Positions 22,401 to 33,142 of a DNA stretch of 64,000 bases are shown here, one piece after another. Position numbers and translations under genes: made by a program. Position 1 is the stretch's first letter; the number at the start of each line of letters is the position of its first letter. Source of the DNA: Clavaria fumosa (lineage: Eukaryota; Basidiomycota; Agaricomycetes; Agaricales; Clavariaceae); contig OX637802.1 of assembly GCA_951802425.1 (NCBI GenBank), forward strand, positions 2,108,001-2,172,000. The letters run 5' to 3'. The notes under the pieces are model-generated. The model saw nothing but the letters and a program-made list of their open reading frames with translations, was not told the origin of the DNA and searched no databases.

Positions 22401-23208
22401 GGACCTGCAGACGCGTATCAGGCAGGGGGCAGAAACGGACAGCATGGCCAGTCTGGTGGCATCGGAAACAACATCTCTCATCAGCAGGGGCCCATCCTCG
22501 GGCCATGGCCACATCTGGAGTACACAGCAGAGGGGTCACAAGAGGTCGCGAAACGGTCACGGCAGGTCGTGGTAGGGTCGCGGCGGGTTGCGGTAGGGTC
22601 GCGGTGGGTCACGGTGTCCGTTCCGTGAGTATCCCATCCAGTCGCCTTTGCTGGGCATCAAGCCTCTCAGCCAGCACCTTCCATTCTCCATATGTCTCTG
22701 GCATCGGGGAGACACCATAGATTCTCTCCACCAACCTCCTACTCAGGTTCAACTCCAGCCAATGGACTAGGATTCCTGAGTCCTTCTCTGCACTCAACTT
22801 CGCCCGTCGGAACAGTGTCTCGAATTTCGCGAAGAACTCTGGTGCTGTCATGGCACCCTGTTTCAGCCCTGCAATATCGGCAAGGGCAGTCGCACGGTCA
22901 TTCGGGTCATCGAATGCGCACTTCATCTCCTCCACAAACTCTGCCCAGGTTCCAGCCTCGCCACTACCCAGGATCTCTTCCGCCTTCATATTCGCCCACT
23001 CTGCAGCGAATCCTTCTCCAGTAATTTTGCTCAGAGCAAGAAGGACCTTCACCAGGTCCACAGCATAGACAGTCGGGTTCGCCATAAACAGGAGGCGAAG
23101 GGATCGGAGGAACATACGGAAGTTCCTTTTCTGCCCATCAAAGGGGGCAACAGATAGGTCAAGCCTCATAGGTTGGGCTACAGGCGGGGCGACATGGTCT
23201 GCCATCAC
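19403..23208 (-). pseudogene. Gypsy A Gag-Pol, main part (gag, protease, RT, RNase H, integrase), three TGA stops
   Basis: Gag and Pol share one frame from the ATG at 23,208. In order there are a gag domain (APFDGQKRNFRMFLRSLR, LNLSRRLVERIYG), a zinc knuckle CCFRCHQTGHAVRFC, protease ALVDSGCTNCFMD, reverse transcriptase with FGLQNAPATFQRFM and AYVDDVIVFAED, RNase H VETDASNLATGG, and integrase with CETCQRTKPN, ISWDIVGPL and VSDRGSQF. TGA stops at 22,609, 21,442 and 20,704 replace expected CGA Arg codons. The integrase is cut at 19,403 by gypsy B. A single fused gag-pol frame contrasts with the frameshift layout of gypsy B. Confidence 0.92.
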
Positions 23209-23767
23209 AGGCCCTGGATGCTGTAAATAAAGTTCTGGGCCTTGGGCACTCAGGATTTCTTCGATCTCTTAACAGTCCTGTCCTCTTAGGCTGCTCTTCT
23301 GTGTACTTATGTACCTATAGAACTCTTATTCTATGAAACTTTTGTTAACGTGGGGCCCAAATGGTGTCCCAGGTGGTCGCTCCACAACTCCTAATGAGTT
23401 GCCCGTGCGCCCTTCTGACAATGGTCACAGAGCAAGGGCCCTGTCCACTGGACCAGGAAACTACAGAAAGACTATGTAGGGGCCTTTCCTTGCCCTGTAC
23501 ACTACACGATTCACTGGTACGTAGCTGTAAAACAAAGTTCCAGGCCTTGGGCACTCGGTATCACTTGGGGAGGGTCACAGTTGACTTCCTCCTGGTCTGG
23601 TCACGTGTATCTACACACAGTAAAAATTTCGCGCGGTTCTGTTACACACTGCGGGCAGGGTAAAGGAGAAGAGGATGATAGGGGCTGAGCTGTGACAACG
23701 TGTCACAGTTTGAAATTAAGGGTCCAGGCTAGCCGGGTTAGGACACGGGGCTAGGGCGGACAGGCGG
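23209..23767 (-). other. Gypsy A leader between PBS and gag
   Basis: About 560 bp without coding motif, rich in short open frames on both strands. It is the untranslated leader of the element. Confidence 0.6.
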
Positions 23768-23778
23768 ATCTTAGTATT
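23768..23778 (-). other. Self-priming primer binding site of gypsy A
   Basis: Read on the minus strand, AATACTAAGAT follows the LTR by one base. It is the exact reverse complement of ATCTTAGTATT inside the LTR (23,825-23,835), which lies about 43 bp after the TATATATA box. This is the same Tf1-like design as gypsy B in an unrelated sequence. Confidence 0.72.
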
Positions 23779-23779
23779 A

Positions 23780-24027
23780 TATCAGACTGGGTCTCACACA
23801 ACTTAAGCGTAAGGTCATGATGACAATACTAAGATAAGGGGAAAAGGGTACAAGAATGGAAAAGACGTAGTATATATAGCGAATGCTTCAGCATTTGCCA
23901 GCGTTCCCACGCTCGGACCTCTCAGATCACGTGATGCACCCAGGCCCAGGTCATGTGACCTTCCAACAACCCTCCCCAGTTTCTCCACAACTGCACTTTG
24001 GGATGGCTTACATAAGCGATCCTAACA
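23780..24027 (-). repeat. Gypsy A 5' LTR (248 bp)
   Basis: Same sequence as 10,879-11,168 except for the 41-bp deletion. It is flanked on its outer side by the ATAGC duplication (24,028-24,032). Confidence 0.9.
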
Positions 24028-24032
24028 ATAGC

Positions 24033-27000
24033 ATCCCCTGGTGAACCATTCTGCACAAACTGCAAAGTTGCTGGTCATTGAATCAATGCATGCTGGTCAA
24101 AGGGAGGTGGAGCAGCCAGGAAAGGCCCCCAACAGCAGAAGAGAAAACAAAAGAAGCCTCAAGAGAAGAAACAGGAGGGCAGAGATAAGGAGAAGACAAA
24201 ACTGCGCACCAATCAAGCCACAGCTGAGTTGGATGAATCTGACTCAGAACACTCATCCTATATGGCAACAAAGGGCCACATATCCTCCAGGTACTGTTTC
24301 ATCCTTGACAGCAGATCAATGAACCATATTTGCAATGACCATGGGGCTTTCGAAACTTTCTTGCCAAAATCTGCAACAATTGGGAGCATCAACAAAAAGG
24401 GCCCAAAACTAGAAGTCCTTGGAGAGGGGCGTGTTGATGTCATCTGCTCTGTAAAAGGCCAATGCGACTGGGTCATTTCCCTACTCCATGTCAGCTACTG
24501 CCCTGATGCAGCCAACAATCTCATATCTGAAAGCAAAATAGACAAGAAGGGACTTGAAATACACAAAAAAAGGAGGGAAAGTCACAATCCACAAACCGAA
24601 TGGGGAAATCGCAATTGAAGGCACCCTACACAATGGCCTATACGAGCTTGATTGTGCACTTGCTCTACCACCTACTCAACCCTACGATGTTGCATTCACT
24701 GTGCAATCAGCTTCTCCACCTGATATTGAAGTCTGGCACCAACATCTTGGCCATCTCAACAAGAAGAGCATTAGACACATGCTCAAACACAAGATGGTGA
24801 ATGGACTTGACATAAGAACAAGCAAATCCCTTGGACTGTGTGAAGGATGTGCGAAGGGGAAACACCCTCAGGCACCCTTTCCCACAGAGACCAAATGGGC
24901 AAAGGGCATTCTCGACTGCCTGCACATGGATCTCCAGGGCCCATTTGACACATCAATTGGGGGACACCAATATACCCTGACCATGCTGGACGACTATTCT
25001 CACAAGGGGTGGAAAGAATTTATGAAGAAAAAGAGTGATACTCCTGAACTGATTAAATCACTCATCAATCAGCTTGAGACTTCCACTGCACGAACAGTCA
25101 GGACTATCAGGTCTGATGCAGGAGGAGAATTCGTTGAGGCTGAGTTAGCAAAGTGGTTCAAATCCAAAGGAATCACTCACAAACTCTCAGCACTGGACAC
25201 CCCACAACAAAATGGCATTGCGGAGTGCTTTAATCGCACAACCCATGAACACGCACTCTGCCTACTACATGAGGCAGGCCTGAGCCATGGCTTTTGGGCA
25301 CTCGCACATCAGTTCGCCTCAGATGCCTGAAACACCAGCCCAACACAAGCCCTTAAGAACATGACTCCTGAGGAGGCTTTCTCAGGTGAGAAGCCTGACA
25401 TCTCAGGGCTACGCATTTTCGGCTCAAAGTGCCATGTCCGTGTCAACCCCAATAAATGCCATAAACTTGATGCTCACTCACTCAATGGGATTTTCTGTGG
25501 ATTAGCATGCAACACAAAGGGCTACATCATCTGGATTCCATCCAAAAGAAAACTTGTTACCTCCAGAGATGTTATTGTCTATGAGACTGTCCCAAAACTT
25601 GATGAGAGATTGTTCTCCCTGCTCAAAGTGAGGGGGTGACAACAAACAGCCTAGATAACACTCTGAGCAAGGACAACAACCCTAGTCCCAATGACAATCC
25701 ACTCACAAACAACCCAGAACCTTCAGATCTATCCAACATCACTGACAATCACATGCTTTCTCCAGTTATCCAACAGACAACCTGTGTTTCTAGACCAACC
25801 TGAGCCAAAATAAGAAGTGACTCCCAACGACAGGAGGAACTCACAAAGAAAGCCCAGAACAAGGCAATCCATGAGACACGAGCAAAGCAAAAGGAAAATG
25901 TAGAAGAAGAAAATAAATCATCAGCAACACCCACACAACACAAAGAAATCACTCAACCAACCCAACAATCCGAGGCAGCACAGTATGCCTATCTCGCCAC
26001 ACATGGTCCAGAAACTCCTGTGAACTTTAAAGAGGCTACAACAAGCCATGATGCTGACCACTGGTGGAAAGCAATGAGTGAAGAGATAGACCTATTATGA
26101 AGGCGATGCACCTGGGTGATCAAGGATTTACCTCATGGCAGAAAGGCTATTGGATGCTGCTGGACCTATGTCCTGAAATATGGATCAGATGGCAGCATTA
26201 CATGGTACAAGGCACACTTAGTCACTCAAGGTTTCGCTCAAATCCCTGGCATCAACTACAACAATACTTTTTTGCTGACAGTATGCCTGGACTCTGTCCG
26301 AACCCTCCTTCACCTCTCAGCATCTCATGGATGGTCCCACAGACAAGACAATGTAACCAGCACTTTCCTAAATGGCAACCTTGACCATGTCATATACATG
26401 CGACAACCAGAAGGTTTTGATGACAGTACCGGCTGGCCAGTAAGGCTGATTCGTAGTCTCTATGGCCTTAAACAGGCTTTGTGTGCTTGGAATCAGTTCA
26501 TGAAAGCCAAACTTGAGTCAATCGGCTACCATCAGTTGATATCTGATGGCGCAGTATTCATACAATGCACCAAAACCGGCGACACAGTCCTGGCCATCCA
26601 CGTTGACAACTTCCTTTCCTTTGCCAGTTCTCATCATGAGCTCAAGAAGTCCAATCCAAGCTTCATGAACTGTTTGAGATGAAGGAAGAGAATGCTAACT
26701 GGGTCATGGGCTTTGAAATCAGTGAAAACCATGCAGCATGAACGATATTGATCTCTCACCACCAGTATATTGGTGCGATTCTCAAGCGCTTTGGCATGGA
26801 CAACTGTACGCCACAGAAGACGCCCATGGAGTCAAAACTTGTGCTATCGAAGTTGGACTGCCCAGGAGATGATGAGGAAAAAGAGGAGATGAAAAAGTGT
26901 CCATATCATGAACTGGTCGGAGCCCTAATTTGGATTGCACATGTCTCACGACCAGACATTGTCTTCGCTGCTCGCCACCTTGCGCAATTCAATGCTAACC

Positions 27001-27560
27001 CTGGTCAGAAACACTGGACAGCCACCAAACGTGTCCTACGATACCTCGCAGGGACCTGCGGGATGTGCCTGACACTAGGCGAAACTGGTGGCGATCCGAG
27101 AGGCCTGGTGGGCTGGGCTTGTGATATTGACAACCATCACTCAATCTCGGGTTATGTTTTCCAGTTGGGAATGGCAACCATCAGTTGGGGAAGCAAGAAG
27201 CAAGCAACTGTTGCGGCATCCTCAACCAAAGGCGAGTACATGGCTCTTTCATATGCTGCAAAGCAGGGGCTATGGCTTCGCCACTTTCTGATGGAGATCG
27301 GCCTCAAATTAACCTCGACTGCGACAACGCTCTACATCAACAACATCAGTGCTATCAAGCTATCAAAAGAGGGCCATCACCATTCGAGAACCAAACATAT
27401 TGATATCCACCATCATTTCATCCAGGACTGCATCACAGACAATACGTTCATTACTTTACACATTCCCTCTACTGAACAATTAGCTGATATATGCACCAAA
27501 CCACTCCCTCTTGATGCTTTCTCCCTCTTCGTCTCACAAATCGGACTCAAACCATCTTGA
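24033..27560 (+). pseudogene. Ty1/copia Gag end and Pol (protease, integrase, RT, RNase H)
   Basis: It continues the gag split at 10,878, with zinc knuckle CTNCKVAGH then TGA, INACW. A degraded protease follows (LDSRSMNHIC, normally LDSGAS.HIC). GAG-pre-integrase VWHQHLGHLNKKSIRHML and an integrase core (DLQGPF, TIRSDAGGEF, NGIAECFNRT) come next, then TGA at 25,328 where Arg is expected. The RT has QDNVTSTFLNG, SLYGLKQALCAW and a catalytic box HVDNFL (HVDDFL expected, Asp to Asn). RNase H has WGSKKQATVAASSTKGEY and ends LADICTKPLP. A run of A near 24,565 marks a frame slip. The element is dead. It is the oldest layer of the nest. Confidence 0.88.
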
Positions 27561-27629
27561 GGACATCAAGCTCATTCCATACCATACAGCCACATTATGT
27601 AATCTCATAGTTGAGTCCGCGTTTTGCAT

Positions 27630-27790
27630 TGTATCCCCTCAGTCACCGTTCCGTTGACTGAGGGTACATACTCTGACTTTCTCTTACCTTTATCTCACAT
27701 CCTGACACATAACTATAGAATCTTGTTAGGTAGCTTATATCACAAATTCAGTCGCTGTTCCGTTGACTGAGGAATCTTGTTAGGTTTCAT
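27630..27790. repeat. Two hairpins with CAGTCA...TTCCGTTGACTGAGG after copia
   Basis: CTCAGTCACCG faces GTTGACTGAG at 27,637-27,664 and again, diverged, at 27,748-27,773. They lie in the 3' region of the copia element, perhaps in its LTR, and could be an RNA stem or terminator. Function not known. Confidence 0.45.
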
Positions 27791-27879
27791 CAGGTTACTG
27801 AAATGATAATATCAGCCCAAAGCAGTACCTTGCTGAATGGACTAGTTATAGTACATTTGGCAGGCAGGTGTGGAACTGA

Positions 27880-27994
27880 GTAACCTACTAGTCCTGTAGG
27901 TTAGACTATGAATAGATTGGGGAAGGGTTTGAGTCAGTCTGACTCCCGACTACTCAATTCTATTTATAGACAGTACCAGATCCATAACACTGAT
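27880..27994 (-). repeat. Inverted partner of the LTR-like fragment at 7,794
   Basis: Read on the minus strand it starts TGTTATGGATCTGGTACT and continues with AGTCTAACCTACAGG, as at 7,794-7,900. The match fades beyond that. Confidence 0.5.
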
Positions 27995-28324
27995 GAAGAG
28001 ATCACACAACTGTGTGTCATGCATCAATATGGGGGGTTCAGGCAGTGGATACATGTAGGGTGAGATGGAGGGAGGCTGCATGAGTATGGTGTTGTGGTTG
28101 TGAGTATTGTGGAACAATGTGGGCAGTTGAGGAAGGTTCTGGGGGGTCACAGCGAGTGTCAGAGGCATGTGGGATGGTCCACAAGGTTATGGAAGGGTGT
28201 TGGGAGGCTTGCAGGTGCTGATAGGGTCAAATTGGGTAAGGAAAAATGGGTGGATCCTGACACATATTTGGCTGCCTCTGTGTCTTTCTTATGGTACATT
28301 TCCAGCAAGTGTTTGCTTCCATTT
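27995..28324. other. No gene recognised
   Basis: G-rich, plus-strand repetitive words (GTGGGATGG, GGTTCTGGGGGG). No domain or RNA gene seen. Confidence 0.35.
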
Positions 28325-28615
28325 CTTCTTAGCACATTTTAAAAACATTTTTGCAATTTCGCATTTTCTAGCATATTTCTGCATCAACTTGCATTTTTTT
28401 ACATTTTTGCATTTTCCAGCACATTTCTGCATCAATTCACACCTTTTTACATTTTTGCATTTTCTAGAACATTTCTGCATCAACTCACATTTTTAAACAT
28501 TCTTTTAAACATTTTTGCATTTTCCAGTACATTTCTGCATCAACTCATATTTTTTTACATTTTTACATTTTCTAGCACATTTTTGCATCAACTCACATTA
28601 TGTTGCACACACTTT
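28325..28615. repeat. AT-rich tandem repeat (ACATTTTTGCATTTTCTAGC type)
   Basis: About four imperfect copies built of TTTTGCATTTTCYAGCAC and TTTCTGCATCAACTCACA. The cysteine/lysine-rich minus frame here is an artefact. Confidence 0.85.
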
Positions 28616-28708
28616 TTACTGGGGATGGGCAATCCCCACTAAGAGTGCATGACACTTATATAAGCATTCTGCCTCTAAGGCTCTGACCCAAAAACACATC
28701 TCAGTATA

Positions 28709-28935
28709 GAGCCTTCCACACAACAGCTACAAAAAAACTTTGAGTGTAAAAGATGTCTGAAATTAAATTTAAAAACTTTTGTCCAAGATGAAAAATGCCC
28801 TATTTATTGAGATATTGTTGCTATCTAAACAACAAAGACATTTAAAAACATTCCATCTTGAACAAAATGTTCAAATAATATTTCTGAACATTTCCCCTCA
28901 GCAAAAGTAAGTTCCAAAATGTGTGTAGAAGGCTC
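28709..28935. mobile_element. Tc1/mariner-like MITE (227 bp) flanked by TA
   Basis: The ends are GAGCCTTCCACACA and, inverted, GAGCCTTCTACACA (13 of 14 match). TA lies immediately outside each end. The interior is AT-rich and non-coding. Confidence 0.6.
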
Positions 28936-29296
28936 TATGAGGCCCACAAATTTGGCACTGCTGGACTTGTGCGCTTATGTAATCAGTGGCTGTGCGCACA
29001 CACTGCAAGGTTTCCTGCAGGTTTCTGTGGCCTCATTCTCTGGCTCTCATTCTCCCCCCACTTTCAAACACTCTGTGTGCACTTTGTGTGCAATCTAGGT
29101 TACAACATAAGCCTCCCAAACTTCATATTGGATGCCTTTCCATAGGCATTTAGTATCCCAATTATATCCTAGATGTGTGACACCAGAGTGTGAAAAAGAT
29201 TTGTGTTTAGAATACTAAACCATAGAACGGAGAATTGTCTGGAATAATATTTTTTCGATTGGTGGCACTGCTTGCGCCAGCTTGCCATCACGCACT

Positions 29297-30629
29297 ATGG
29301 ATGGGAGCATCTTTGCTCTGTTGGCCCAGACCAATCTGGATGCTGACGAAGATGAGGATGAGTATCAAACCATGGTGTATACATCCCTGGCCCTTGGTCT
29401 ATTGGAAGCCCACTCTGTCCATGCAGAGCGATGAAGCCGCAGCCGACACTACCTCACCTGCCCTGAGCTTCCTCCCAACCCTCAGTGTGAAACATCATGG
29501 CAATACTTATATCAGAGCCGTTGCGACTGCACATACATTATGACGATGGGCATTGATGTCTCAACATTTCAATTTATCCTTGAAAGTGGCTTTGAAACCA
29601 CCTGGAATAATGTTTGTATTCTGCAAAGCAATGTTCCCCTCACAAGTGCTCCCTGCCTCCACCGCCATTCTCTTGATGTGGCTGGTTCGCTAGGCCTTGT
29701 CCTCCATTTTCTCAACTCAACAATGCAAGATGTCAGTCTAATGCAAATCTTCGCCCTCATACTGTCGACTGTCACCCACTATATCCAGTTTTCGCTTGAG
29801 ATACTTCTCAAGACACTCCGAGGTCTTGAGGGTGCCCAAATCAGTTGGCCCAAGGATGATGAATTTCAAGAACTGAGTGCGCTCACCACCCTTCGTCACC
29901 CGCTGCTTGTAGGCGCATTTGGAATGATGGATGGCTTGAACCTGCCAGTCCAAGAGTCAGCGGAGCAGGAAATTGAGAATGCAACATATAATGGGTGGCT
30001 GCATGCCCACTTTGTAAGCTCAGTTTCAGTCTTTTCATCCTCAGGTAAGCCAAGGCTGCATGTACTTGCATGTGCAATTCACAGCCTGCAGGTACCATCA
30101 TTGGGTGCTGGCTCAATGCACCTGGAAGTTGGCATGATTCCCATGTTGCCCAACCAATCTATCACAAACTGTGTGCTGTACACCTGAAGGATTTTATCTT
30201 GTCACTGACACAGCTTTCCCTCAGGGCACAGATCAAATCCAAGGGCGAATCCGAGCTGCGATGAAGGAAGAGACTCAACTCCCTGTGGACCCAATTGTTC
30301 GGGCTAATGCCCTTGCATTTGACCGTCAACTCCTTTCTTTTCGCCAAACAGCCGAGTGGGGAAACCGCATGCTGCAGCATGTCTTTGGAAGGCTTCGGGT
30401 TCCCCTTGCAATAAACTATACAAATTGTTGTGCAGACATCTTGGAGAACTGTGTGCGGCTCTGCAATCTTCAAACACACCACATTGGCCTCAATCAAATT
30501 CGCACCGTTTACATGCCAATTTGGAAGAATGAGGAAGAGGAGTTGTGGAGCTCATTTGGGGATATGCTGTTTTCTGATCAGTGCAGAAATGATTGTGTTC
30601 ATCGTTTTCATCTTGTTTCGAGTACTTAG
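29297..30629 (+). pseudogene. PIF/Harbinger-like DDE transposase
   Basis: The frame starts MDGSIFALLAQTNLDADED. After TGA at 29,432 (CGA expected) it continues through LFNSTMQ-type linker residues, LRGLEGAQISWPKDDEF and the first catalytic motif GMMDGLNLPVQ. It then reads ENATYNGW, a 47-nt intron (30,045-30,091) and GCWLNAPGSWHDS. At about 30,170 one base is lost and the frame shifts to TPEGFYLVTDTAFPQG (second Asp) and RQTAEWGNRMLQ (Glu). The layout is that of DDE_Tnp_4 fungal transposases. A coiled-coil partner ORF lies convergent at 30.8 kb, as is usual for the two-protein Harbinger system. Two lesions make it non-functional. Confidence 0.85.
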
Positions 30630-30811
30630 TTTCAAGCTGTAATATTAATGTTTTCATGTTCAAGTTTTTAAGGTAACAAAGAGTATGCTGAGCGATGAAG
30701 TTTCAAAAGTGTCTCTGGGTTTCCATAGGGGTCATATATGTACTAATAGAGGAGCAAGAGCAGAGGTCAAATGATAGTGCATACATATACTAAATGGCAA
30801 CAGCAGTGAAA

Positions 30812-31489
30812 CTAATCAGAGGAGGGGGTGGGGGAGGAGGCCTTGCTCAATGGAGGGGACGAAGCTGGTGAGTCAAGAGGAATGGCAGTGTGTTTGACTA
30901 GCCTCAGAAGAGGACATTCAATGGGAATTTGTGTGTCCTTCAGAAGTGCCAACATCTCTGAACAGTCAGCACGGTGCTTGGCAGTATTCTGTTCACACTC
31001 GCATACAGAGAGTTGACCACGGAGGGTCTTGATAATTGCTTGCACATCACAAAGTTGGTTGGATAGTGTGAGAACCTGCGCCATTTGGAATGAGTGAGTT
31101 GTACGTTCCTGTGTATGCACAAGCTGGGCATTTGGGTCAACATTTGAAAGGGTCTTCAAAAGGCTATGGGCATCATTCTTGGGCTGAGCACGCATCTGAG
31201 CAGAAGCCGCACAGCGCATGACAGGACCAGTGTTGTCGCCTGCCTCAGTCTTGGCTTTGCCACCCTTTGGGGGAAGCGGGATGGGGAAAGGGGTAGGGGG
31301 CAGATTTTCATCATTGCTTGTATCAAGGGCTTCGGTATCTACGATGTCTTCATCATCAAGATCTCTTGTTCCTGCTTTCTCATTCATTGCCACCTCGATA
31401 GTGTGAGCACGATCAATCTCAGGCAGGCAATCTGCACGGCCAGTAGGTTTTTCAGTCCGGACAAGCTGTGATGAGTAGGTCATACACAC
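30812..31489 (-). CDS. Harbinger-associated coiled-coil protein, C-terminal part (225 aa)
   Basis: Open from 31,489 to 30,812, convergent to the transposase. It has an acidic N-terminal half (DLDDEDIVDTEALDTSNDEN), a proline-rich linker and a helical segment (HSFQMAQVLTLSNQLCDVQ, IIKTLRGQLSVCE). Fungal Harbinger elements often carry a second protein with an N-terminal Myb/trihelix DNA-binding part and such a helical tail. The DNA-binding half is not visible here, so this may be a truncated gene or the Myb exons may be lost upstream. Role as transposition accessory factor is inferred. Confidence 0.5.
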   Translation of the reverse strand: MCMTYSSQLVRTEKPTGRADCLPEIDRAHTIEVAMNEKAGTRDLDDEDIVDTEALDTSNDENLPPTPFPIPLPPKGGKAKTEAGDNTGPVMRCAASAQMRAQPKNDAHSLLKTLSNVDPNAQLVHTQERTTHSFQMAQVLTLSNQLCDVQAIIKTLRGQLSVCECEQNTAKHRADCSEMLALLKDTQIPIECPLLRLVKHTAIPLDSPASSPPLSKASSPTPSSD

Positions 31490-31625
31490 CCTTCAGCGTA
31501 CCCAAACCCCATCTTATAGGGCCAGCCCATTTTGACTGGTGGCCATCTTATAGGCCCAGCCGAGCATGCCGAGATATTACATAATAGGCTGGGCCGAGAT
31601 CTTAGGTCACCCAAAATTGGTAACT
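31490..31625. repeat. Terminal-type sequence of the Harbinger element
   Basis: Contains CTTATAGGGCCAGCCC and GATCTTAGGTCACCC. The same block occurs inverted and diverged at 3,000-3,126, which suggests it is the conserved end of a transposon family. Confidence 0.5.
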
Positions 31626-33142
31626 AGAGGTTCAGATGACTTGATATGCATGGGGCCTTTAAAATAGGCTTGGCCCAGGTCAGTAGGGCTTGGCTCAGAA
31701 TAATATTCTTCAACCTGCATTCCAGGTCTAATATCACTACCTTACATCTGGTAGCACCCATATTATGATTTTCCAGCCCTAATGCACTGCTCACTCATCT
31801 AAATTACCAGATACTGTAGTAATACCAATGTACCTGAGCAAGAAGAGCTTAGCCCAGACAATTATTCTGCATCCAACATCCTATATCAAATGTCCCCTGA
31901 TCTAATATGACACCCTACAATAAATTGTTAGTTATTGAATGTTAGGTGTGACACATTGTCACACTTGAAATCTGGGTTAACTGTAACTGAAGCAGCTATG
32001 GAAGTGTGGTAAATATGTTGTCCATGTTCTAATATAGCTGTATCAGAGGTCTCTGTATAGCTATTGGACTTGGCACATTAATACCACCGTATTAATATAC
32101 CTGACTTGGCACATTGATACCACCAGATATTAATGTACCTGAGCAAGAAGAGCTTAGCCCAGACAATTATTCTGCATCCAACACCCTATATCAAATGTCC
32201 CCTTATCTAATATGACACCCGGCCAAAGTCTATATTCTTGACTGTATATTCAAGCTCAATACTCTTGTATATGCTAGCTCATTATTCCTGTGTAAGTAGC
32301 ACTGTTGCTCTTATTTTATCAGCAGCAGAAAATGATTTTTGAGGTAGTCAATTCAGCTGCATTTCACACTCTATACTACTATCCTAAATGTGAAACAACT
32401 TGCTGCAATGGTATTACCTATAATCTTATCTTCACCACATCAATAAACCACTCACCCATCTGGACCACCTGATATGAATATGCCTTTAAAAAGGGCTCAG
32501 CTGAGATGGTCATTCTCAGGTCTACATTTTATATCAGATATTCTCTCCTTGCAGATCAAAATCATAAATCCTGAGCAACCCTATTATTATTATTCCAACC
32601 CCAATGAGCCACCCATCTGGATTTCTTCATTTGAATATGCCCTTTCCAAGGGGTTATCCCAGGTGGTTTTACTCACTCAGCATAGCCTTCTTTCTCAGTC
32701 ACAGCAGACACCTCTGGAAGTAGATCATTTTATATTAATACCTCTTCATAAAGGGCTTGGCTCAGTATTCTCCAAGCCTAATCCCTTGTTAAATATGCTC
32801 TACCTGCATAGCATGAACAAATTTCATGATTACAATGATTGTATTATTTTATTTCTAGCCCCAATGAACCACCCACTCATCTGGACCACTTGATATTATG
32901 ATGCGTTTACAAGGGTTTAGCCTGGATGGTTATTCTTCAGTCTACGTTACTTCAAATATCCCCTCTCTACAAGTATTGAACAATCTGCATATGGAAACAA
33001 TCACCATTATTATTTCAGTCATAATGAGTTGCCTCTCACCAAATGGTTATTGTTCAGCAAGCATACTGCATCACTATCCTCTTCTTGTATATCTTAAATC
33101 ACCTTTGCACATGCTAACACCCTTGTCTTCATTTTTACAGCT
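31626..33142. repeat. AT-rich degenerate repeats; ~90-bp direct repeat
   Basis: A block with GAGCAAGAAGAGCTTAGCCC occurs at about 31,826-31,914 and again at 32,131-32,219. A longer degenerate unit containing CACCCATCTGGACCACCTGAT recurs near 32,450, 32,600 and 32,870. No gene seen. This may be more of the left inverted arm, since the right arm is cut by the end of the window. Confidence 0.6.

Larger units (their letters stand above)
10879..24027 (-). mobile_element. Gypsy A: chromodomain Ty3/gypsy element, split by gypsy B
   Basis: A full-length LTR element on the minus strand: 5' LTR 23,780-24,027, self-priming PBS, one continuous gag-pol frame, PPT at about 11,169-11,183, 3' LTR 10,879-11,168, and a 5-bp TSD. 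It is inserted in a copia element and itself hosts gypsy B (11,832-19,402). The 5' LTR (248 bp) lacks about 41 bp that the 3' LTR (290 bp) has, between two GGTCATGTGA repeats. Confidence 0.9.

Noticed and set aside
21653..22720. 355-codon plus-strand frame opposite gypsy A gag/protease
   Set aside because: No recognisable domain; it lies wholly antisense to a well-supported coding frame.
28289..28483. Cys/Lys-rich small protein on the minus strand
   Set aside because: It is repeat-encoded; its periodic Cys residues follow the AT-rich tandem unit.
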